From NCBI GenBank assembly GCA_963830565.1, contig CAWHMO010000010.1:558001-622000 (forward strand): a stretch of 64,000 bases of DNA, written 5' to 3'. Every line of letters begins with the position of its first letter. Position 1 is the first letter of the stretch. The position numbers were made by a program, and so were the translations under genes. This stretch comes from DATFDN01 sp963830565. Its GTDB lineage: Bacteria > Pseudomonadota > Alphaproteobacteria > Acetobacterales > Acetobacteraceae. The notes beneath the pieces were generated by a model. The model made no database searches, was not told the origin of the DNA, and saw only the letters and a list, made by a program, of their open reading frames with translations. This document shows, piece after piece, positions 1 through 7,908 of the stretch.

Positions 1-274
1 CGACGAACCAGAAGTTACCATTGTTGTCGAACGCGCCGCCCTCTAGAAAATTGCCCTGCGGCTGGTCGTGAATGTCCGCGAACAGGGAAACCGGCCCAAT
101 ACCCGGAGGGGGGGGCGGAAGGCCCCAAGGCTGTACTTGCTCAGGTGTGGGAGGGCCCGCCAGAGGCGGCGGGGGAGCGGACTGAGCCTGCGCCGACGCA
201 GTGTGTGCTGTTATCATAGAACCCGCGAACGCAAGCGAAAGCGCACAGGCAATGCCTGTCAACTTGGATGTCAT
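1..274 (-). CDS. SMP-30/gluconolactonase-like secreted protein (N-terminal part, cut by window edge)
   Basis: About 91 codons are visible, reading leftwards from an ATG at 274; the rest lies outside the window. Residues 1-28 form a signal peptide (lysine near the start, hydrophobic core, cleavage near ASA-QA). A proline-rich linker follows, then a segment around residues 65-91 with GNFLEGGAFDNNGNFWFV, which I recognise as the first blade of the SMP-30/gluconolactonase/LRE-like beta-propeller family. Such enzymes hydrolyse sugar lactones in the periplasm. A run of eight C's encodes part of the proline tract and the frame stays open through it. The neighbouring cytochrome c and FAD oxidase make a role after periplasmic sugar oxidation plausible. 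The catalytic metal ligands are beyond the window, so activity cannot be judged. Confidence 0.72.
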   Translation of the reverse strand, partial: MTSKLTGIACALSLAFAGSMITAHTASAQAQSAPPPPLAGPPTPEQVQPWGLPPPPPGIGPVSLFADIHDQPQGNFLEGGAFDNNGNFWFV

Positions 275-601
275 GGCGGTTCCCCCCCGATGCACCTGCG
301 CTGCGCTCCATGCGTTTGCGCTGCGCCTCAGGCATCTGCCATGGATTAGAAATCTCGCCGGATTTGCTGTCAACCGGCTGCCCGGGACGCGAGTCGCGAA
401 CTCAGCAACCCGAGCAGCGCGGCAACGGACAACTGGCGTCCCTGCCAGAGAGTTGCAGGTGGGGCGCGGAGTGGTTACAGCCGCAAGTCCCTGAAAAACT
501 GGATCAAGGGATTACCGGAAATCTTGCGCCCTGCACGAGGGAACGGGAAGCACCTGCCAAGAGCCTCCCCGCGCGTCCGCCAGGGCGATACGCCCTAGCA
601 C
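275..601. other. non-coding stretch upstream of the SMP-30 gene
   Basis: I see no convincing gene here. It must hold the promoter of the leftward SMP-30 gene, but no clear -35/-10 pair stands out. A short perfect hairpin, AGGGCGATACGCCCT (582-596), lies beside the end of the dispersed repeat that follows; it could be an operator or part of a terminator. Confidence 0.4.
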
Positions 602-756
602 CTGGAATTATTGAACGCTGAAACGCATCGCCGAGGCTGTCACCGCGAGCCGCCTCTTGGTGGCGTGGCGATCCAGGCGGGCGACCCAGATGGGCGATAC
701 GGTGCGGCGGGCCTGGATCGCCACGGCGCTGCGCGCCTCGCGACGACGGTTTCAGC
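602..756 (-). repeat. dispersed palindromic repeat, copy 1
   Basis: About 155 bp that recurs at 49234-49388 in the opposite window orientation, with about ten differences by eye. The ends read GCTGAAAC...GTTTCAGC, an 8-bp terminal inverted repeat. Inside are two further inverted arms: GTCATCGCGAG against CTCGCGATGAC (one or two mismatches in this copy) and GTGGCGATCCAG against CTGGATCGCCAC. The RNA would fold into one long hairpin. It resembles the widespread TCATCGCGAG...GGCGATCCAG palindromes that yield spurious SRGAQRRGDP-like ORFs in many genomes. It starts 80 bp beyond the stop of the cytochrome c gene. Confidence 0.85.
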
Positions 757-835
757 GACCGCCGGTCGGCTTGGTCAGGGCCCGCGGTGCCCATGGCTCG
801 CCCGAGGGCGGCGCCACCTTCCATATAGCTCCCAA

Positions 836-1702
836 TCATTGCACTTTGTGCTTTTGCGGGGGCACCGTGCGCAGATAAGCGACGATTGCATCGAGGTCGG
901 CATCCCGCAGCGTGCTGAGATAGCGCCACGGCATCGGCGACGCGAGCTGGCGTCCGTCGGGCGTCAATCCTCGCGTCAGCGCGGTTTTGATTTCCGCGTC
1001 GCTCCAGCTGCCAATCCCCGTTTCGCGGTCCGGCGTGATGTTCGGTGTAATCCGCGAGCCGAAGATGCCGTTCATCTTGAGGCCACCTGCACCGAGCTGG
1101 TGGTCGTAGTCGCGCTGTCCATTCGCGCCAAATGGCGTGTGGCACAGCATGCAGTGACCGATTCGCACGAGATAGGCGCCATTCGCCACCTTGTCCGCCG
1201 GATCGGGGTCGGGCACCACGCCCAGCGGAGGTCCGTAGTTCGCCGGAACCGGCGTGCGATAGCTGGATGCCGGAACCTTGCTGACGACCGGCGCCAGAGA
1301 GTGCAGATAGGCCGCAACCGCATATGCGTCGCGATCCGACATCACGCGATAGAGCCCTACCGGCATCGGCGGCCGCAGGGTCCTGCCATCCGGTGTGCGC
1401 CCCTCTCGTATCGCCGTGACGACCTGCGCATCGGTCCAGCCCCCGATGCCGGTCGCCGGATCGGGTGTAATGTTGGGGGGATAGGCCGTAAACACCGGCG
1501 TCGAGATCGCGGGACCACCGGAAAGCGGCACGCCGGACACAGTGCCGTCGGGCTCTTGCGGCGAGTGACAGTTGCCGCAGTTCAGTATGCCGTTGACGAG
1601 ATAGGAGCCGCGCTCAATGGGCGTCTCAGCCGATGCCTGTGCAAAAGCGGCCGCCAGGACCAGCGTTCCAGCGGCAACAACTCCGGTATGGCACGTTCCC
1701 AC
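836..1702 (-). CDS. secreted di-haem c-type cytochrome
   Basis: 288 aa. Starts at GTG 1702, preceded by AGGAGG five bases upstream, which fixes the start. A signal peptide covers residues 1-25 (hydrophobic AAGTLVLAAAFAQASA). Two CXXCH haem sites are seen, CGNCH at 42-46 and CMLCH at 184-188, each in its own cytochrome c fold with a downstream P-M-P that can supply the axial methionine. It should work in the periplasm as an electron carrier. Di-haem proteins of this kind accept electrons from periplasmic dehydrogenases or oxidases, and the divergently transcribed FAD oxidase 257 bp away is the obvious candidate partner. Its stop overlaps an ATG (837-839) opening a short frame that runs into the repeat; I do not call that a gene. 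Confidence 0.88.
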   Translation of the reverse strand: MGTCHTGVVAAGTLVLAAAFAQASAETPIERGSYLVNGILNCGNCHSPQEPDGTVSGVPLSGGPAISTPVFTAYPPNITPDPATGIGGWTDAQVVTAIREGRTPDGRTLRPPMPVGLYRVMSDRDAYAVAAYLHSLAPVVSKVPASSYRTPVPANYGPPLGVVPDPDPADKVANGAYLVRIGHCMLCHTPFGANGQRDYDHQLGAGGLKMNGIFGSRITPNITPDRETGIGSWSDAEIKTALTRGLTPDGRQLASPMPWRYLSTLRDADLDAIVAYLRTVPPQKHKVQ

Positions 1703-1959
1703 ACTGCCCTCCTACCGACCGCTCTCGGCGCGCTGTGCTTTTGCTTCTGGCGCCGATCGACCAAATTACGCTCAGGAAAGCTCGATTGGCGAGAGGTTCT
1801 CATGCGCCCCCAACTCGATCATCACCAAGGGACGGGACGGAGGCGCACCGAAATGAGCTTCCGTTCAGGAGGGCGACAGCCTCGGCCTTCGCCATCAGCT
1901 GCGTCATGGGACACCCTGCCTAACTTGTCCTCGTGCCCGAAATCGGGCAGCATTCCGGT

Positions 1960-3765
1960 ATGAACAGACGAAACCTGCTGAAAGGCGCAGGTGCCATTCC
2001 GCTCCTCCCGCTCGCAGGATCGTGGCGCCCAGCGTCGGCGGCGCCCGTGCGTCGCGTTCGCCCGTCCGACCAGGCGTGGCCTGATCAGGCAAGTTGGGAC
2101 AAGCTGAACCAGAACGTCGGAGGGCGTCTTGTCAAGGTGCAGTCCCCGCTCGCACCCTGTCGGATGGCGCCCGATAGCGCGGCATGTCGCGACATCTTCG
2201 GTCAGCTGAAGAATCCCTATTACATTCGCGACCAAGCCGGTCTGACCCAGACCTCCGGGTGGGCCGACGCATGGACCTCGACGCCGAGTGCCTACGCGGT
2301 TGTCGTCCGACAAACGGCGGATGTCGTCGCCGCCGTCAATTTCGCCCGCGACAACAATGTGCGGCTGGTCGTCAAGGGCGGCGGGCACAGCTATCAAGGC
2401 ACCTCCGCCGCGCCGGACTCCCTACTGATATGGACGCGGGAGATGGACGCCATCACCCTGCACGACGCATTCGTGGGCGTCGGATGCACGGGAACACAGG
2501 CCCCGCAGCCCGCCGTCACGGTCGAGCCCGGCGCGATCTGGATGCACACCTATAATGCGGTGACGACGAAGGGTGGGCGCTACGTCCAGGGCGGCGGATG
2601 TGCGACCGTCGGCGTCGCCGGACTGATTCAAAGCGGCGGCTTCGGAAGTTTCTCGAAGAACTACGGGATGGCCGCGGCGGGGTTGCTGGAAGCCGAGATC
2701 GTCACGGCCGACGGTGCCGTGCGGATCGCCAATGCCTGCACCAATCCCGACCTGTTCTGGGGTATCAAGGGCGGCGGCGGCGGCAGCCTCGGGGTGCTCA
2801 CCCGGCTCACGCTCCGGACCCGCGAACTGCCCGATTTCTTCGGCGCGGCGTTCGGGACCATCCGGGCCTCATCCGATGCCGCCTTCCGCCGCCTGATCGG
2901 GCGGTTCGTCGACTTCTACGCCGACGCTCTCTTCAATCGTCATTGGGGCGAGAGCGTCATCTTCCAGCCCGACAACGCGATCCAAGTCCATATGGTGTTC
3001 CAGGGACTCGACCAGCATCAGGCCGAGGCCGTCTGGCGGCCATTCCTCGACTTCGTCACCGCCTCGCCGCGGGACTTCACCCTCGCGCCCGCACCCCGGA
3101 TGCTGGCGGCGCCGGCCCGGAGGTTCTGGGATCCCACCTATCTGGAGACCATGGCGCCAGGTCTGCTGGTCACTGACGACCGCCCTGGCGCGCCCGCCGA
3201 CAATGTCCTGTACGCCGGCGATCAGCATCAGGCAGAGCAATTTCTCTCGGCCTACAATTCCGTCTGGCTGCCCGCTTCATTGTTGGGCAAGGATCAGCAA
3301 CAACGCCTCACCGACGCGCTGTTCGCGAGCACACGGCACTGGCCGATGGCGTTGCACTTCAACAAGGGGCTGGCGGGAGCCGGCGCCGATGAGGTGGAGG
3401 CCGCGCGGGACACGGCGATGAACCCGGCGGTGCTGGACGCCTTCGCGCTCGCCATCTGCGCCGCCTCCGGTCCCGCTGCGTTCCCCGATATCCCCGGCCA
3501 TGAACCCGATCTGACAGCCTCGCGCCGCCGCGCCGCCGCTGTCAGCCGAGCGATGCAGGAGCTGCTGGAGCTCGTCCCGAACGCCGGATCGTACGTGTCG
3601 GAGAGCAACTTCTTCAACGAAGGATGGCAACACGCGTTCTGGGGCAAGAATTACCAGAGGCTCGCGGCGGTGAAGAAGAAATACGACCCCGCCGGTCTGT
3701 TCTTCGTCCATCACGGCGTTGGTTCCGAAGAGTGGAGCCCCGATGGCTTCACCCGACTGACGTGA
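1960..3765 (+). CDS. Tat-exported FAD-linked oxidase with BBE domain
   Basis: 601 aa. I chose ATG 1960 over an upstream in-frame codon at 1933 because it places a Tat signal right at the N-terminus (MNRRNLLKGAG, then a hydrophobic stretch and ASA). The FAD_binding_4 domain holds the flavin-attachment motif GGGHS with His143. Cys214 in GGGCATVGVAG is where berberine-bridge-type enzymes form a second covalent flavin bond, so bicovalent FAD is plausible. The C-terminus has the BBE signature (NFFNEGWQHAFWG, then YDPAGLFFVHHGVG). Relatives oxidise sugars, alkaloids or alcohols. The substrate is unknown; a sugar fits the lactonase next door. It is divergent from the cytochrome c gene and the two probably share a regulatory region. 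Confidence 0.86.
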   Translation: MNRRNLLKGAGAIPLLPLAGSWRPASAAPVRRVRPSDQAWPDQASWDKLNQNVGGRLVKVQSPLAPCRMAPDSAACRDIFGQLKNPYYIRDQAGLTQTSGWADAWTSTPSAYAVVVRQTADVVAAVNFARDNNVRLVVKGGGHSYQGTSAAPDSLLIWTREMDAITLHDAFVGVGCTGTQAPQPAVTVEPGAIWMHTYNAVTTKGGRYVQGGGCATVGVAGLIQSGGFGSFSKNYGMAAAGLLEAEIVTADGAVRIANACTNPDLFWGIKGGGGGSLGVLTRLTLRTRELPDFFGAAFGTIRASSDAAFRRLIGRFVDFYADALFNRHWGESVIFQPDNAIQVHMVFQGLDQHQAEAVWRPFLDFVTASPRDFTLAPAPRMLAAPARRFWDPTYLETMAPGLLVTDDRPGAPADNVLYAGDQHQAEQFLSAYNSVWLPASLLGKDQQQRLTDALFASTRHWPMALHFNKGLAGAGADEVEAARDTAMNPAVLDAFALAICAASGPAAFPDIPGHEPDLTASRRRAAAVSRAMQELLELVPNAGSYVSESNFFNEGWQHAFWGKNYQRLAAVKKKYDPAGLFFVHHGVGSEEWSPDGFTRLT

Positions 3766-3771
3766 ACGCCA

Positions 3772-3787
3772 GATCGCTCCGGCGATC
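3772..3787. terminator. small hairpin between convergent genes
   Basis: GATCGCTCCGGCGATC folds with a 6-bp stem and 4-base loop between the stop codons of the FAD oxidase and the oppositely oriented engB. A second stem (GGTGGT...ACCACC) follows within 30 bases. No T-run is present, so terminator activity is only inferred from position. Confidence 0.3.
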
Positions 3788-3807
3788 CCGGTAGAGGTGG
3801 TTTCTGT

Positions 3808-4455
3808 CTAGACCACCGCCAATCCCGCGATCTCCGCGCGCAGCTCGGGAATGCCCTGGCCGGTCTGGCTCGATGTCGCGATCACGCTATGCAGCGCCGC
3901 CGGGTGCGCCCTCGCCAAGCCGACTGCCTCCGCCTCCTTGCGCTCCAGGGCCGCCGGCTTGAGATCATCGGCCTTGGTCAGCACGATCTGGAACGTCACC
4001 GCGGCCCGGTCCATCAGCGCCATCGCCGCCTGGTCGCTCGGCTTCAGCTCTACCCGCGCGTCCAGCAGCAGTAGCACGCGCCGCAGGCTCGGGCGACCGC
4101 GCAGATAGTCGAACATGAGGCCCTGCCAGTCGGCCTTCACGTGCTTGGGCGCCTGGGCGTAGCCATAGCCCGGCATGTCCACCAGGGTAAGCTGTCCGCC
4201 GAGATCGAAGAAATTGAGCTGCCGTGTGCGCCCCGGCTGATGCGACACCCGCGCCAGCGCCCGCTGGCCGGTCAGCGCGTTCAGCAGCGATGACTTGCCG
4301 ACGTTCGAGCGGCCGGCGACGGCGACCTCCGGGCCGGCCACCGATGGCAGCCCGTCAACCGACTGCGCGGCGAACACGAACCGGCACGGGCGGGCGAACA
4401 GCCTCCGCCCGGCTTCCAGCCCCGCCTCGGTCTCGTCGATCGCCGCTCCGTCCAC
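3808..4455 (-). CDS. engB: ribosome biogenesis GTP-binding protein EngB/YsxC
   Basis: 215 aa from a GTG at 4455, nine bases after the yidC stop. G-motifs are in order: G1 GRSNVGKSS (48-56), G3 DMPGYG (93-98), G4 TKAD (160-163). This is the TrmE-Era-EngA-EngB GTPase family; EngB is needed for assembly of the large ribosomal subunit in the cytoplasm. Length matches the family. It closes the rpmH-rnpA-yidD-yidC-engB run, a conserved proteobacterial order, and is probably co-transcribed with yidC. The open reading frame is intact. Confidence 0.95.
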   Translation of the reverse strand: MDGAAIDETEAGLEAGRRLFARPCRFVFAAQSVDGLPSVAGPEVAVAGRSNVGKSSLLNALTGQRALARVSHQPGRTRQLNFFDLGGQLTLVDMPGYGYAQAPKHVKADWQGLMFDYLRGRPSLRRVLLLLDARVELKPSDQAAMALMDRAAVTFQIVLTKADDLKPAALERKEAEAVGLARAHPAALHSVIATSSQTGQGIPELRAEIAGLAVV

Positions 4456-4464
4456 CCGATCGCC

Positions 4465-6211
4465 TCACGTCCGCGCCAAGCCTGGGCGGGTCAGGTGCGT
4501 GCGGCGCATGATGAGCCATTGCTGGGCGATCGAGAGCAGGTTGTTCCAGCTCCAGTAGATCACCAACCCCGCCGGGAAGCGCGCCAGCATGAAGGTGAAG
4601 ATCAACGGCATGAACAGGAACAGCTTCGCCTGGGTCGGATCGGGCGGCGGCGGGTTCAGCTTCTGCTGGAAGAACATCGTCAGGCCCATGATGAGCGGCC
4701 AGGCGCCGACATGCAGGATCGGCGAGATCAGCGTCGGGTCCCACGGGATCAGGCCGAACAGGGTGAAGACGTTGGTCGGATCGACCTGCGAGAGGTCGCG
4801 TATCCAGCCGAAGAACGGCGCCTGGCGCATCTCGATCGTGACGAAGATGACCTTGTAGAGCGAGAAGAAGACCGGAATCTGCACGACCATGGGCAGGCAG
4901 CCGCTGGCCGGGTTCACCTTCTCCGCCTTGTACATGGCCATCATCTCGGCCTGCATCTTCTGCGGCTCGTCCTTCAGTCGCTCGCGCAACGCAGCGACCT
5001 TGGGGCTGAGCAGCCGCATCTTGCTCATCGAACGGTAGGAGTAGTTCGCGAGCGGGAAGAACAGCACCTTGACGAACACGGTGAAGACCATGATCGCAAG
5101 GCCGAAATTGCCGAGCAGGCCGTTCAGGAAATCCAGGCAGTAGAAGATCGGCTTGGTCAGGAAGTAGAACCAGCCGAAATCCACCGCCTTGTCGAAGTGC
5201 GGGATGTGGAACTCCGCCTCGTAGCGGTCGAGCAGCGTGACCACCTTGGCGCCCGCGAACAGATGCGTTGCCAGGGCCGCATTCGAACCTGGCCCGACCG
5301 CCTGCGGTTCCTCCGTCACGTAGTCCACCTGATAGTGCCCATCGCCGCCGGGGATGTAGCGGAAGCGGACCGTCTCCGGGATCGTCTGATCGGGGATGAC
5401 GGCGGTCAGCCAATACTTGTCGGTGATCCCGGCCCAGCCGCCGGTCGAGGTCTCGGCATAGGCGACGTCGCTTTGCTTCTTCTTCGCGTCGGACGCGACC
5501 TGGTTGTACTTGTATTCCTGGAGCCGATCATGCGTGACGCCGAGCACGCCCTCGAACAGGATGTAGTAGCCGGCCGTCTCCGGCGTGTAGTCGCGCCGCA
5601 CCCGCGCCCATGGAAAGAGCTTCACCGGCTGGCCGGTGGCGTTGTGGACCTCCTGACGGACCGAGAGCATGTAGTGCTCGTCGATCGACAGCACGATGCG
5701 GAAATCCAGGCCTTGCCCATTGCTCCAGGACAAGGTGACGGGATGGCCGACCTGGAGTTCGGGAGCCGAGGCGGTCCAGACCGTGTCCTCGCCCGGCAGC
5801 TCGGCCGTCTCTCCGGCCGGCGCCGACCAGCCGGTACTGGACGAAGTACGGGTTCTTGGAGGATGCCGGCTCCAGCAGCTGGACATCCGGGGAGCTGGGC
5901 GCATCGGTCTGGCGGTAGTCGTTCAGCACCACGTCATCGATGCGCGCGCCGCGCAGGTTGATCGAGCCGCGCACGGCGGGGGCGGCGATCCTGAGCCGGG
6001 GGACGTTGGCCGGAGCGGGTGGTGCGGGCGCCGCCGGCGCACCCGCCGCCGGGCCTCCCTCCGGGGGGGTCGCCGTCTTGTTCAGCGCCGATTGCTGCGA
6101 TTGCGGCGTAGGCTCGGGAGGTTGCGGCAGGTAGCGTTTCGCGACGAGCTGATAGCCGAGCAGGATCGCGATCGAGATCAGGATCGCCGTGAACAGTCGC
6201 TTCTGGTCCAT
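4465..6211 (-). CDS. yidC: membrane protein insertase YidC (one frameshift as sequenced)
   Basis: Starts at ATG 6211 (MDQKRLFTAILISIAILLGY, the first membrane helix), overlapping the yidD stop. A Pro/Ala-rich linker and the periplasmic beta-domain follow, then the conserved 60-kDa-IMP insertase core with its membrane helices (for example FGLAIMVFTVFVKVLFFPLA and RLLSPKVAALRERLKDEPQKM). The frame breaks near 5833-5834: on the coding strand CAGTACCGGCTGG carries one extra base, and dropping it joins NPYFVQY to GWSAPAGE. The corrected gene is 581 codons plus stop, a normal YidC length. YidC inserts proteins into the inner membrane with or without SecYEG and is essential, so a real null mutation is unlikely. 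I take the shift as a probable sequence error. Confidence 0.92.
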
Positions 6212-6480
6212 CAATGCCCCGTCTCGCCGGGCGGGCAGGCCGCGCCGCGCCGGCAGTCGCAGGCGGGCACCGGATCGTACCCGCCCTCGTTCCAAGGGTT
6301 GCAGCGCAGCACGCGCCACGCCGCCATCCCCGCCCCGCGCACCGCGCCATGCGCGCGCAGCGCCGCGATCGCATACTCGCTGCAACTCGGCGCGAAACGG
6401 CAATTGGCGCCGATCACGGGCCGAAGCGTCCACTGGTAGACGCGGACCAGACCGACCCCGAGACGGGCGGCCGGGCTCAC
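6211..6480 (-). CDS. yidD: membrane protein insertion efficiency factor YidD
   Basis: 89 aa. The family hallmarks are clear: YQWTLRPVIGANCRFAPSCS, a Cys-rich block, then RCNPWNEGGYDPVP. YidD is a small, membrane-associated protein that helps YidC-dependent insertion. It overlaps rnpA upstream by four bases (ATGA type) and the yidC start downstream (TGATG), so the three genes are translationally coupled. The tail is rich in Cys and Arg, as is usual. Confidence 0.93.
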   Translation of the reverse strand: MSPAARLGVGLVRVYQWTLRPVIGANCRFAPSCSEYAIAALRAHGAVRGAGMAAWRVLRCNPWNEGGYDPVPACDCRRGAACPPGETGH

Positions 6481-6857
6481 CCCGCGCCTGCCTTCGCCAG
6501 GGCGCGACGCAGATCATCCTGCAAGGCGGCAAACGCGCGCGCCCGCGTGCCCTCACGCCCGATCAGCACGAGATCGATGCCACTCAGCACCTCGGCGGCG
6601 AGGACGAGCCGCGCCGCCTCCTTCAGCCGCCGGCGCGTCCGGTTGCGCACCACGGCGTTGCCGATCTTCTTGGTCACGGTGAAGCCGACCCTGGCCGGCC
6701 CGCCGTCGGCGCGTCGCAGCGCCTGGAGCACCAAGCCGGGCACGGGCACCTTGCGACCTTTCGCGGCGACGCGCAGGAACTCCGCCCGCTTTTTCAGGCG
6801 CCCCGCCTGATGCTGATGGTCTGGGGGCGGCGAGGCCAAGGGATGCGCCTTGCGCAC
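6477..6857 (-). CDS. rnpA: ribonuclease P protein component
   Basis: 126 aa if started at GTG 6857, which has GAGGA four bases upstream and lies 17 bases after rpmH. The longer open frame upstream is a shadow of rpmH. The family signature RNRTRRRLKEAARL is present near the middle, preceded by FTVTKKIGNAV. The protein is the basic cofactor of the RNase P ribozyme that trims tRNA 5' ends. Start choice is moderately sure because the conserved region begins only at LKKRAEFLRVA. Confidence 0.92.
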   Translation of the reverse strand: MRKAHPLASPPPDHQHQAGRLKKRAEFLRVAAKGRKVPVPGLVLQALRRADGGPARVGFTVTKKIGNAVVRNRTRRRLKEAARLVLAAEVLSGIDLVLIGREGTRARAFAALQDDLRRALAKAGAG

Positions 6858-6874
6858 CGCATCCTCAGCGACGG

Positions 6875-7009
6875 TCAGGCCGACAGGCGCTTGCGGCCCT
6901 TCGCACGGCGATTGGCCAGCACCTTGCGGCCGCCGACCGTGGCCATCCGGGCGCGGAACCCGTGCCGGCGCTTGCGGACCAGCTTCGAGGGTTGGTAGGT
7001 GCGCTTCAC
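6875..7009 (-). CDS. rpmH: 50S ribosomal protein L34
   Basis: 44 aa from a GTG at 7009: VKRTYQPSKLVRKRRHGF, then GRKVLANRRAKGRKRLSA. The sequence matches L34 almost throughout. L34 is a small basic protein of the large ribosomal subunit. The start codon is GTG where most species use ATG. It is the first gene of the rpmH-rnpA-yidD-yidC-engB operon. Confidence 0.96.
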   Translation of the reverse strand: MKRTYQPSKLVRKRRHGFRARMATVGGRKVLANRRAKGRKRLSA

Positions 7010-7215
7010 GAGAACTCTCCGTTATAACCAGAATCCCGCACGGGCGGGTCCGGGCCGCGCCCGCCTCGCGGGGGCCCGTCGGTCGCGGCGGCTTATACGG
7101 GCGGGAGCCGGCCCGGTCAATCATGTGGCGCGGGGTTGCGGCGGAGCCGCTGGCGCCTCACAAAAAGGTCGATCAGCGAAGTGGCCCCTGTTCGAATGTC
7201 AGCAAGTCCGTTTTG
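7010..7215. promoter_or_regulatory. divergent promoter region of the rpmH operon and the TVP38 gene
   Basis: About 200 bases separate the rpmH start (leftward) from the TVP38-like gene (rightward). It must contain promoters for both. GGAGAGTTCTC, just before the rpmH GTG on the minus strand, is a plausible ribosome binding site. No further element is certain. Confidence 0.4.
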
Positions 7216-7908
7216 GTGCGATATCTCAAACCGCTTCTGATTGGGCTCGTCCTGGCCGGGCTGGCTTACGCCGCCTGGCGTAGCGGCCTCGGGGAGGCGC
7301 TGAGCTGGCGGGGGCTCGCCCGCCACCAGACGCGCCTGCTCGCGCTCGTCGCGGAACACCCGATCCTGGCCCCCGTGATCTACTGGCTCGTGTACACGGC
7401 CTGGGTCGCGATCTCGATCCCGGAGGCGGCGCTGGTCACGGTCGCGGGCGGGCTGTTGTTCGGCACCCTGTTGGGCGGAACGATCGCCGTTCTCGGGGCC
7501 ACGGCGGGCGCCGTCGTCCTGTTCCTCGTGGCGCGGTCGGCCTTCGCCGCCACCATGCGCCGACGCGCGGGCGCCCTGCTCGACCGCATCCGCCCAGGCC
7601 TGCATCGCGACGGATTCAGCTATCTTCTGGCGTTGCGCCTGGTGCCCGCGCCGTTCTGGCTGGTCAATCTCGCCGCCGCGCTGGCCGGGATGCGCCTGTT
7701 GCCGTACACGACCGCCACCCTGGTCGGGATCATTCCCGCAACCTTCGTTCTCGCCTGGATCGGTGCCGGCGTGGGCGACGTGCTCGCGGCCGGGCAGTCG
7801 CCGGATCTCGGCATCCTGTTTTCCGCTCGGGTCCTCGGACCGCTGGCGGCACTGGCGGCATTGGCACTGCTGCCGGTGGCGTGGCGATGGCTGCGGCGCG
7901 GCCTGTGA
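7216..7908 (+). CDS. TVP38/TMEM64 (VTT-domain) membrane protein
   Basis: About 230 aa, several membrane helices. After an N-terminal helix (LKPLLIGLVLAGLAYAAW) comes the VTT/SNARE-associated core: IPEAALVTVAGGLLFG, then GTIAVLGATAGAVVLFLVAR, and LALRLVPAPFWLVN, a motif typical of the DedA/TVP38 group. Relatives are lipid scramblases or transporters; the bacterial substrate is generally unknown. The start is uncertain (GTG 7216 or TTG 7213; no strong ribosome binding site). The next gene begins inside it (overlap 28 bases). VTT proteins paired or fused with this kind of flavin reductase are known from several phyla, suggesting a joint function. Confidence 0.8.
   Translation: MRYLKPLLIGLVLAGLAYAAWRSGLGEALSWRGLARHQTRLLALVAEHPILAPVIYWLVYTAWVAISIPEAALVTVAGGLLFGTLLGGTIAVLGATAGAVVLFLVARSAFAATMRRRAGALLDRIRPGLHRDGFSYLLALRLVPAPFWLVNLAAALAGMRLLPYTTATLVGIIPATFVLAWIGAGVGDVLAAGQSPDLGILFSARVLGPLAALAALALLPVAWRWLRRGL

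Noticed and set aside
504..1963. Open frames of 213 and 450 codons on both strands
   Set aside because: They are made of the palindromic repeat plus the antisense of the cytochrome c gene; composition (Arg-rich) is that of GC-rich shadow frames.
4495..5961. Plus-strand frame of 488 codons opposite yidC
   Set aside because: Shadow of yidC; Arg/Asp/His-rich with no domain.
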